From assembly GCF_030580865.1 (NCBI RefSeq), contig NZ_JAUQSY010000001.1, forward strand, positions 372,001 to 436,000: 64,000 nt of DNA, given 5' to 3'. A program made the translations under genes and the position numbers. Every line of letters begins with the position of its first letter. The first letter of the stretch is position 1. This DNA comes from Hymenobacter aranciens (GTDB lineage: Bacteria; Bacteroidota; Bacteroidia; Cytophagales; Hymenobacteraceae). The notes beneath the pieces are model-generated. The model had not been told where the DNA came from and ran no database searches. It worked only from the letters and a program-made list of their open reading frames with translations. Shown here piece by piece: positions 52,601-61,300 of the stretch.

Positions 52601-54527
52601 CCGTGCCGGGATTGGTGTAACCGCTGGGGATGGTGGTAGTGGCGCCGAGCAGGGTAGTAGCCAGCGGCACGCAGCCCGACGAGCTCAGCGAAAGCGTCGT
52701 CGCTCCGCAGGGGTCGTCGTTGCCAATCACCGTGGTGAAGCTGGTGGGGCCGGCGTAGATGCTGGGGCCCGCCGTGCCGCCGCAGTCGCGCAGTACGTAG
52801 AACTGGTAGGCGCTGCCCGATTGCAGGCCCGTTATGCTGGTGGAAGTGGCACCGGCCGCCAGCACCATCTGGTTGCTGGTGGGGGCCAGGGCGGGGTTGA
52901 AGCCTTGCAGGCCGTACACGATGGTGTAGGTGCCCGCGCCAGGCGAGGTGAAGCCCAGCGTGGCCGACGTAGCCGTCACGGCCGTAGCCGTGAGCACCGA
53001 AGCCGGGGGGCAGGCCGGAGCCGCCCCGATGTTAATGGTGAAATCCTTGGTTTCGCCCGAGAAGAACTGCGTGCAGGCATCGCCCGAACCGTTCGGGTTG
53101 CCATTGGCCCGGCTCCGCACCCGCATGCCCGTGGGGCCGGTATAAGCCCCGGCCGCGCCCAGCGGAATGGTGATGTTGGCGGTAACGGCGGTGCCCGCCG
53201 TGGTGGTGGTAGCAACCTGCACCCACTCATCGGCGGTGAAAGCCAGGTCGTGGTTCGAGTCAATCCAAACCGACAGGATGCTGTTACCCGAAGTGTTTAC
53301 CGTAACCGGGTAAGTAATACCGCGCAGTACCGTGCCGGTAGTTGGGCCGGTAGCCGGGTAGTTGGTGTAGGCCGTGCCTGCCACGGGGGTGTTGCAAGTC
53401 AGGCCAGTGGCATTAAGGGTAGTGCCCGAAATAGCAACGCTGGTAATGTTGTTGCCGCCGCACACGCCACCCAGCGTAACCCCGCCCACACCGCTGACGC
53501 AGTAGCCGTTCGAGGTAGCAAAAGTGAGCGTAACCGGGGTGGAGGCGCCAGTGGCGCAGTTGGCCGTGATGGTGGCGGTGTAGGTGGTGTTCAGCGAAAG
53601 GCCGGTCAGCGTCACCGGCGAGGTGGTGGGAGCGGGGCTCACGGTTTGCACCGGACCACCATTGGCCTGGTAAGTAACTGTGTAGCTGGTCGAGGCGCTG
53701 CTGCCATTGAAGTTCAGTTGGGCCGAAACACCAGTAATGTTGCCCACGTTGGCGCAACGCACGGCGGCGCAGGTGCCGGTGGTGGGCGGCGGCGGCGAGA
53801 AGGCGTACACCTGCCCATCGGCCGGGCGCACGTTGATGGAGCGGGTTTCGGTGCTTGAGCTGGCCGTGGGCGAGGTCGAAGCATCGCTCAGGCTCAGGAA
53901 GTCGGCGGCGCAACCGGTGGTGCCGCCGCTGGCAATGCCAATCGAGGCCGAAGCCCCCGAGCTGGGCGCATTGGTTTCGGGATGGTAAATGAACTCGATG
54001 CGGTTGCTGCCTTCATAAAGCTTGGCTTGGAAGGTGATAACGGACAGGTTGCCGTTATAAAACCACTCCCAGTTGCGCCACTCAAACGTAAACACCCGGC
54101 TGGGGGCCGTGCCCGTCACTTCATAGCCGGCGAAAGCTGTCGCGTCGGTGGGGCGGCCGTCCAGGTCATCCCACAGCGGGGCTACCAGCGGTTTTTCGGT
54201 GGCGGCTCCGGTCGAGAGGTTGTTGGTGAGGTTGTTGAGAGCCGACGGGTTGAACGACAGGAAGCCGTTGGAGCTGGCTTTCAACTGCGTATACGTAGCT
54301 CCATCGAACACGAAGCTGAAGCCGATGGGCAGCTGGCCCGAGATAATATCGTCGGCCAGAATGGCAACCGGGGTGGCGTTGCTGCTCACCGGTACATAAG
54401 TCCCGCTACTAGCCGCGAACGTGTAGTTTGACACCTGTGCCCGGGCACCTAGTGGCCCTAGCAACAGGAAGAATAACAGCATCAGCAGATGCGGGCTATT
54501 CGACCCTGTTCGTAATAATTTGGTCAT
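49662..54527 (-). CDS. Secreted GEVED/PPC/fibronectin-III repeat protein with T9SS sorting domain
   Basis: 1621 aa, minus strand, ATG 54527. Signal peptide with the core LLMLLFFLLLGPLGARA (about 30). An N-terminal beta-sandwich (about 31-245) opens VSNYTFAASSGTYVPVS, echoing the VRLYTFGQSSGTYTPIT start of the protein at 441. Then FN3, a GEVED domain (about 383-503; WIDSNHDLAFTADEWVQV, RVRSRANGN, FSGETKDFTINI), FN3, two PPC-like domains (NDDPCG.. with PRDVWY; about 603-745 and 850-993), and six tandem FN3 units of about 89 aa. These open with C-x-x-V/A-T-N/A/G-[LI] and carry [SA]FTPG.NNTSY. The CTD begins LSVFPNPAHTAFSV (about 1537). A conserved Cys opens each FN3 unit. Probable surface adhesin or polymer-binding protein; no enzyme domain seen. 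Confidence 0.88.
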   Translation of the reverse strand: MTKLLRTGSNSPHLLMLLFFLLLGPLGARAQVSNYTFAASSGTYVPVSSNATPVAILADDIISGQLPIGFSFVFDGATYTQLKASSNGFLSFNPSALNNLTNNLSTGAATEKPLVAPLWDDLDGRPTDATAFAGYEVTGTAPSRVFTFEWRNWEWFYNGNLSVITFQAKLYEGSNRIEFIYHPETNAPSSGASASIGIASGGTTGCAADFLSLSDASTSPTASSSTETRSINVRPADGQVYAFSPPPPTTGTCAAVRCANVGNITGVSAQLNFNGSSASTSYTVTYQANGGPVQTVSPAPTTSPVTLTGLSLNTTYTATITANCATGASTPVTLTFATSNGYCVSGVGGVTLGGVCGGNNITSVAISGTTLNATGLTCNTPVAGTAYTNYPATGPTTGTVLRGITYPVTVNTSGNSILSVWIDSNHDLAFTADEWVQVATTTTAGTAVTANITIPLGAAGAYTGPTGMRVRSRANGNPNGSGDACTQFFSGETKDFTINIGAAPACPPASVLTATAVTATSATLGFTSPGAGTYTIVYGLQGFNPALAPTSNQMVLAAGATSTSITGLQSGSAYQFYVLRDCGGTAGPSIYAGPTSFTTVIGNDDPCGATTLSLSSSGCVPLATTLLGATTTIPSGYTNPGTGCGPNNVPRDVWYKFTTDASGPGSTSVRISVTGGPASAVQLFSASSCLGPFTLIRCVGTAANTAAPALDWSTLTPNTTYYVRVFNYTSASTLGNFTICATPLPSCPTPSALAAQNVTKSSALLSWTAGTGGVPSGSSYSVILGPPGFNPNTAGTTITGITTPNYQLTSLTPQTNYCFYVRLICGGLNGNSTLVGPTCFQTRLESPTNDDPCGADPLPLTNVPVAGNNTGSSTSLQPGIDTSLPACGVATAPRDVWYILTGAAAPNNAIVFNVTDPAAGLVRVYESTDCASGPFRLVFCRAAGASNVGFSAPFTMPDVVPGRTYYVAVSGYGSSDANGAFTIAAQPLFIAPPCNPVTNLTVANVTGTTAEVSFTPGLNNTSYSITYTAAGGTPVTITATASPVTLTGLLGLTSYSVSVLPLCTSGGTSTATTTSFTTLVAPCGVATNLAASNITDTSADISFTPGVNNTSYVVTYTAAGGSPVTVTPAPAGSPFSLSGLLAGTVYTVSITPTCASGGTSSAATFTFATTAPPCDPVTNLTSSNVTSTSANISFTPGASNASYVVTYTPFGGAPVTVTPAISGSPFTLTGLASTTQYTVTVTPTCTNTGIGTTVSTTFSTPAPPICNAVTNILVGNLTTTSAEIAFTPGTNNTSFEITYTPAGGQPTTVTTGGSPYILTNLTPGVVYTVVITPTCSAGGTAGPAQATFTTVAVCDGVTALAVGSITTTSASVSFTPGTNNTAYTVTYTAVGVPPVTVTPTPTASPVVLSNLTPGTAYTVTVTPTCASGTAPTSSVTFSTISPCEGVTGLSVASITATSATVNFTPGANNTSYTVTYAAAGSPPVTVTPNPGAAPVILTGLTPNTAYTVTVTPNCASGPAPTSSTTFNTILGARNAVGMAHLSVFPNPAHTAFSVSIPAVSGAQKATVELVNSVGQIIRTQAVGLNTDGAQTTMDVTGLATGLYMVRVQAGAATATVRLMVE

Positions 54528-54832
54528 TGGGTTAAGTGAAAAATGAAAAGAGGGAAGAAAAAGGGGGGTGAAATAGATTAGCTAGGCTCGTGATACCCAC
54601 GAAAACAGCCCATAAATATAAGGGCCGTTTCGGTAATCGGCCCGCTCTTGGTAATGGTATAGTCGACGGCCTGCGTGCAAATCCCGGCCAAACATCGGGC
54701 AGGCATCGGCCAAAGCCGGTAGCTGCCTGCTAATGACTGGCAGTAACCCGCGCGCCATGCCGCTGAAACAGACCACCAAAAAGCCCCCCGGTTTGCACCG
54801 GGGGGCTTTGGCGTTCGGCGTGGCGCAGCAGC
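54528..54832. other. Upstream region of the 1621-aa gene and terminator of the 3005-aa gene
   Basis: About 250 bases with an A-rich leader just before ATG 54527 (54538-54575 on the plus strand), then the terminator. No gene, and no clean -7 box on the minus strand. Confidence 0.4.
54778..54810 (-). terminator. Terminator of the 3005-aa gene
   Basis: The same perfect 11-bp AGCCCCCCGGT/ACCGGGGGGCT stem as at 30771 (here 54782-54807), with five A on the plus-strand side giving a minus-strand U-tract. It is part of a 3'-end block shared with the 6110-aa gene. Confidence 0.92.
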
Positions 54833-55342
54833 TTACTTCTTCACTACTTTCACGTGCTGCAGCTGGCCGTCGAGGGTCAGGTGGAGCAGGTACATGCCTA
54901 CGGGCAGGCGTTCGAGGTCGTTAATCGTCACCTGGCTCTGACCGGCCGGCAGGGCCAGCGTCTGGGTCAGGATGGTGCGGCCGGTGGCGTCGGTCACCGT
55001 CAGCAGCGTGGCGGGCGAGGCCGTGCGGGTCTGCACGTTCAGCATTAGCTGCGCGCTGAAGGGGTTGGGCATGGCCGTGAGGCTGGTGCCGTCGAGTTTG
55101 CCGAAGTCCACGGTGCGCACGGGCGAGAAGCTGGCCTTGCCGTCGAGGTCAACCTGACGCAGACGGTAGTAGCGCAGGCCGGTTTTGCCGGCTTCCACGT
55201 CGTTGTAAACGTAGCTGCGGGGAGAGTTCGAGTTAGCCGAGGCGGGCTCGACGAACTGCAGCTTGCGGAACGAGCTGCCGTTGGTGCTTACCTGCACTTC
55301 GAAGCCGGCATTGTTCTTCTCGGTAGCCGTGTTCCAGTTCAG
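54833..55342 (-). repeat. 3'-end block duplicated in the two giants, copy 2
   Basis: Counterpart of 30822-31331. Similarity ends abruptly at 55342, just upstream of the WNTATEKNN codons, where the preceding LPVELT[KR]FEAVR module is only partly similar. Confidence 0.9.
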
Positions 55343-58300
55343 CTGGGCATTCTGGCCCACGCGCACGGCCTCAAACTTGGTCAGCTCCACGGGCAGCGGG
55401 TTGGCGCTGTTGCCCAGGGTCCAGTCGGAGAGGTGGGTGAGGTTGCTCACCTGCACGGCGGTGGCGTAGCTGGCGTTGCTGGCCGCCACCAGCGCCGAGG
55501 CGCGGTAAGGAGCCCAGGGGCCGGCCGGCGCACCACCGTTCGTCGGAATCGGGGCGCTGAAGAGCTGCAGGTTGGCGTTGGCAATGCCGTTGCGCTCGTG
55601 CTCGAAGAGGTCCATTTTCAGGGTCACGTTCAGGCCCGCGTCGTTGGTGGGCACAATGCGAAACCAGCGCTTCACGCTCTGGCTGGTGCCGGCGCCGTTG
55701 AGCACAATGCCGGTGGTGCGGGTCACCACGGTTTCGTTGGGGAAGGTGGTGCTGGCGGCGTCGGCCGTCAGGGTCAGGCCCAGGTTGCTGAAGGTAGTGG
55801 GCGTATTGTCGGCAATGTACTCCTTAGCCCGCACCGCGCCCAGTACGTAGCTGGTGTTGGTTTCGGTAAGGGTGCTTTGGAACATATCGTCGCTGATGAC
55901 GAGCGTGGTGACGCTGCCCAGGTCGAGCAGGCCGCTGGTCATGGTCAGGGCGTGGCGCACATCGAAGCTGGAGCCGCCATTCTGGGCACTGGTCACGGTT
56001 ACGGTGTTGTTGCCGGTGGCGCCGGTGTTGGCTACCTCCATCGTATACACGTTCGGCATGCCGGCGGCCGTCTGGGCCGTGGCGCCCACAAAGCGCAGGT
56101 TGGTGGCCGTGAAGCAGCCGTCGGTGAACATGAGGTACATGTCGCCGCTGTTGCTCAGGTTGCCGGCCAGGCTCAGGTTGTGGCTGTAGATTTCCAGGTA
56201 GGCGCCGCTGGCTACGGTCAGGTTTTTCGCCAGCGCCTGCGGGTTGGCGGGCGTGGTGCAACTGTTGGCGTAGTCGCCGTCGCCGATGGAGCGGGCGGTG
56301 CCCGCGGGCACAATGGCATTCACCTGCAGGTTCGGGATGCAGTTGTCCCAGTTGCCGGCGTTGTTCCATTCCGAGTTGGCCGCGCCGGTCCAGGTGCTGC
56401 TGCTGTTGATGGCGAGCGCGAGGGTGCTGGTAACCGGGGCGCAGGGGCCGGCGGTGGTCAGGGTCAAGGTTACCGCGCCAGCCGTGATGTCGGCAGCCGA
56501 GGGCGAGTAGGTCACGCTGGTAGTGGTGGCGTTAATCACGCCGCCGTTGGAGAACGTGCCGGTGCCCGACGAAGTGTAGGTAGCGCTGGTGGCCGAGCCG
56601 CCGTAGCTGCCGGTGGTCGAGTAGGTGTAGCCGGCGCACACTTTGGCCGGGGCCGTGCCCGCGTTGGCCGTGGCCACCGGGGTCACCGTGACGGTGATGG
56701 GCGTGGCCGGGCTGGGGCAACCCATGCTGGGGTAGGTAGCCGTAACGCTGTAGCTGGTGGTCGCAGTCGGGTTGAAGGTAATGGTCGAGCCCGACACGCT
56801 GGCCCCGGCGGTGGGCGTTACCGTGTAGGTGGGCACCTCGTTGATGGTGCCGGTCACCGCTACGTTATCGAGCGCCCAGTAGTAACCATAGGCATCCACG
56901 TAGCTGAAGCGAATCCGCACGTCGGCCTGGTTGAGCGCCGCCGCTGGCAGGGTCAGCGAGGGCCGCGTCACGGTGGGCGTGGTAGTCGTCGGACCGGTGC
57001 CCTGGCTGGTCGTGTAGGTAACCAAATCGGTCCAGGTGCCGCCGTTCACGGAGTATTGCACTTTCGCAGTCGTGTTCGAGCCATTCACCCGCAGCAGGTG
57101 GTCGAAGGCTACGGCGGCGGCCGTGTAGCCGGTGGTGTTGAAGCTAGGCGAAGTCAGCAGCGTGTTGGTGGCCGAGCCGCTACCCCCGGCATCCGAGTTG
57201 GCGAATGCCAGCGGAGTGCCATCGGCGCCGTTCCAGGCCGTCAGGTACGAGGAGTAGGTGTAGGGCGGCGTGATGATGCCCCACACAGTAGCGGCGCCGC
57301 CACCGTTGTTGGAAGCCGTCCAGCTGCCCAGGCCGCTGTTGAAATTCTGAGTGAGAATCGTGGGAGTGGTCAGCGCATTCGACGAGGCCGTAACCGTCGT
57401 GCTGGTGCCCGCGCAGATGCTGGCGCTGCCGGGAGTCAGCGTGGGGGCATTCGGCGTCGCATTCACCACGATGGTGAGGGTGGTGGTGGCGGTGCAGCCG
57501 GTGGGGCCGTTGCCATCGTTGCCGGTGATGGTATAAATCGTGTTGGCGGTGGGGTTAAACGTCACGGTGTGGGCCGCATTGTTCACCGTGGCGCCCGTAG
57601 TCGGGCTCACCGTCAGGGTGGCATAAGAGGCGGGGCTGAACGTGAGCGTCGTGCTGCTGCCGCTGCAGATGGTGGTGCTGCCGGTGTAGGTCAGCGCCGG
57701 CGGCGTGGTCACGGTTACGGCGAGGGCCGTGCGGGGCGACGATGCGCAGCCCGGGCCGCCCGTGGTGTAAGCCAGGTTGAAGAACGAGTTGTAGGTACTC
57801 GTATTATAAGAGCCGCCCGCGGACGTGTTATACGAACCCACCACTGCAATCACGCCGTTCGTAATCGGGTAAGTGCCGGTGTAGGTGGAATAGCGACCCA
57901 GGCCGCCCGTGGAGTTGCTCAGCTTATAGCCGCCGGCCGCCAGCGCGTAGTTCAGCGGCAGCGTCACCAGCGTGCCCACCTGGGCCGCCGTGATGGCAAA
58001 GGTGCGGTCGGAGCCGCTCACGGCCGTGCCCGCGCCGGGGTTGGTGGCCGTGTAGAGGCGGATGGTCAGCGTGCCGGCCGCCGAGGGGTACACGTCCACC
58101 GAGTTCAGCACGCCCGCGCTGGTCACGTTGAAGCCCAGGGCGCGGTCGGCCGTGGTGTTCGTGGGGGTGAAAGTGCTGCCCGTGGCGGCGCTGGTGCTGC
58201 TTTGCTCGCCCGTCACGTTGAGGGTGCCGTTGCGGGCTTCCACGTAAAAGGTCTGGGTGGCGGGCGTGGCGGCCACGGTGGCCGTAGCCGAAATGCCCGA

Positions 58301-61300
58301 GGCAAACGGGGCGCCGCCCATCGGGGTCGTGAAATAGTAAGGCGTGTTGCCGGTGTTGGCCGTGGCCTGCAGCGTCACGGTGCCCGCGCCGCAGCGCGAG
58401 GGCGCGTTCACGAAGGTCACCTGCGGGTCGCTCACGGTTACCGTGAGGGTGTTGCTGGTGGCCGAGCTGGTGCCGCAGCTCACCACGGCCTTATAGTAGG
58501 TGGTCTGGGCAATGGCCGCCGTGGTATAGGGCGTAGTCGTTGCGCCGCTGATATTGTTGAACAGCAGGTTGTCGGTCGAAGACTGCCACTGGATGCTGCT
58601 GGCGCCGACCGTGCCCGTCAGCGTGAGGGTGACGGTGCTGCTGGTGCCGCACACCGTGCTGGCGCTGGCACTGGCCGTGCCGGCCGTGAGGACCACGGGA
58701 GTGCGGGTGTTGGTGCCGGCCGGGGTGCTGGGCAGGGCGTCGTTGGTGTTGTCGTAGTCGCCGCCGCTCACGCTGCTCGCAATGGCGAAGGTGTAGGTGC
58801 CCGCCGTGCTCATATTGGCCGGCGTCACAAAGGTCACGGCCTGCGTGGCGCCCGCCGCCAGCGTGCCGGTGTTGAGGACGACCGGCGCCAGCGTCGTGTT
58901 GATGGGGCCACTGACGCTGCCGCTCACCGTCACGGGGTTGGTCGCAAAGTTGAGCGTCGTGCCGCTGAAGTTGCGCAGCGTCACGGTTACGGTTTCAGCG
59001 CTGGTGTAGCACACCTGCGAGGCCGTCGGCGAGGTCAGGGCCGTGATGCCGACGTCGTTCAGCGGGGCGGGGGTGAAGTCGCCTTCGTCGGCGCCCAGGT
59101 CGGGCGCGGTGCCGCCGCCGTTCAGCTGCGCGGCCAGCGGATAGGGCCCGCGGGCCTGGTTGTCCACATCGTTGCCGGCGGCGGCAATCAGCACGCCGGT
59201 GCTTTCGGCTTTCGAGGCGCCGACGGCAATGTGCAGGTCGGTGGTCGAGGTGAAGTTCGGGTTGCCGGTCACCGAGTTGGCATCCTGGGCGGTGCCGTTG
59301 GTGGCATCCTGCAGGGCCGTCAGCGTCGCGCGGTTACCGCCGTTGAAGAATGCCAGCACGCCCTGCGCGCCGCTCACGTAGTAATCGTTGTAGTTAATAG
59401 TGGTGTAAGCCGACAGGGGCGCGGCGCTGTAGAAAGCGTACGAGGTGCTGGTGCCGCTGCTGCTGGCCAAAGTGTTGGCGAAGATGTTGTTGCGGATATC
59501 CAGGCCGGTGTTGCCCGCCGTCACGGCCAGGGCGGCCGTAATCAGGCCCGTGCTGGTAGTACCGGGCGTGTAGCTGCCGCTCAGGCTCACCGAGTTGTGG
59601 TAGAGGCTGATGCCGCTCTGGGCCGTCGAGCCATTCAGCAGAACGCCCACGATGCCGCCATTGGTGATGCCGTTGAAGCCGGTGCCGCGCAGGTCGGCCA
59701 CGAAGTTGTTGCTGATGCGCAGGTTGGCATTGGCCGCGCCGGGGGCCACGTAAATACCGATGCCGGTGTAGCCGCCGCTGGCCGTGCCGGTCAGCGTCGA
59801 TACTTTATTGCGGTCGACCACAGTGGCCGTGGCAGTAGTACCCGCCGAGCCGGCGCCCAGGTATAGGCCGTAAGCGTAGTTCGACGTCGAGCTCACGTTG
59901 CTCACCGTATTAGCGCTGAGTGTCGCCGCCGAAGCCGTCGAGCTGATACCGTAGGCACTGCCGCCAGCGGAGCTCACGTTGCTCACCGTATTGCCCGAAA
60001 CAGTGCCGCCGGTGATGCCCGCGTTGTTGTTCGACAGGATGATGCCGTAGTTGGCGGCGGCGCTGTTTACTACGTTTCGCACGGTATTATCCGTCAGGCT
60101 GGGCGCCACGGCCCCCTGCACGAAGATGCCGTAGAGCGTGATGTTGTTGGCCGTCGCGGCCGTCGCCGGCCCCACGATGTTGTTGCTGATAACCAGGCCA
60201 TCGAGCCCGCCGCTGGAGACGGCCGCCGTGCCACCGGCCACAATGCCCATGTAGGTGCCCTGCACGGTATTGTTGCTGATGGTGATGTTGTCGTTGTCGG
60301 CCCCGATGTTATTGTAGGAATTGCTGCATACCATCACGCCGGTGCTCAGGTTGGTGCTGGCGTTGGAGGCACCCTGCAGAGTCAGGTTCAGCACTTTGTT
60401 GTCGTGGCTGAGGCCGGTGCCCGAGGTGGCAATCCACACCAGCCCCGTGCTGGCGGTGTTGGTGTTGGTCAGGCTCAGGTCGCGCGAGGTGCCGCCCACG
60501 AGGTTCGAGCCGTCGATGGTGACGAACGACACGTCGGTGAGCTTGAACAGCGCCGTGGCCGAGCCGTTGGAAATTACCGGGCTCGTGAGCAGGGCCGGCT
60601 TGAAGGTCACGGTGTTCGCGGCGCTGAAGCCCGCGTAAGCCGTCACGTTCAGCGGGAAGGTTTCGCCGTTGGCGGTGTTGTAGGGCGTGGTGCCGGGGTT
60701 AATCAGCGAGAAGGTAACCGGGCCGCTCACCCCGCGCAGGGTCAGGTCAGCAATGGCCGCCGTGATGGTGGCGTAGCTGGGAACCGGCACCGTGATGGTG
60801 GGCTGGCCCACCGTGTACGTGCCATTCAGCGGCCCGATGATGGTGCGCGCCCCGGCCGGGCCGCTCAGCGTGATGGCCGGCGTGGTAGCCGAAGTGTAGG
60901 CGGTGCTGCTCACGGTCACCGTCGTCGGCGTCGAGGCCACGGTGTTGCCGCTCGTGGCCGTGCCCGAAATGTCGTAAGTCAGGAAGAAGTAGTTGTCGCC
61001 GGCCGCCAGCGTGGCGGGCGTGCTCAGCGTGAGCGTGTAGCTGGGCGAGGCAATGGTGCCCGTGGTGGCTACCAGCGTGGTAGTGGCAAACGTGCTGCTG
61101 TTGCCGGCGCTGTAGAGCCGGGCGTTGGTGATGTCGGCCACGTTGGTGCTGCCCAGGTTAAACGTGATGCTGTTCAGCACCCGCGGGCTGGTGGTACCCG
61201 TGATGTTGATATTCAGGCCGGTTACCTGCTGGTTGGTGGCGCTACGGGCCGTGTTGGCGCTGCTCTGGGTGTAGCTGATGGCCGTTACCGTGGCTGGGGC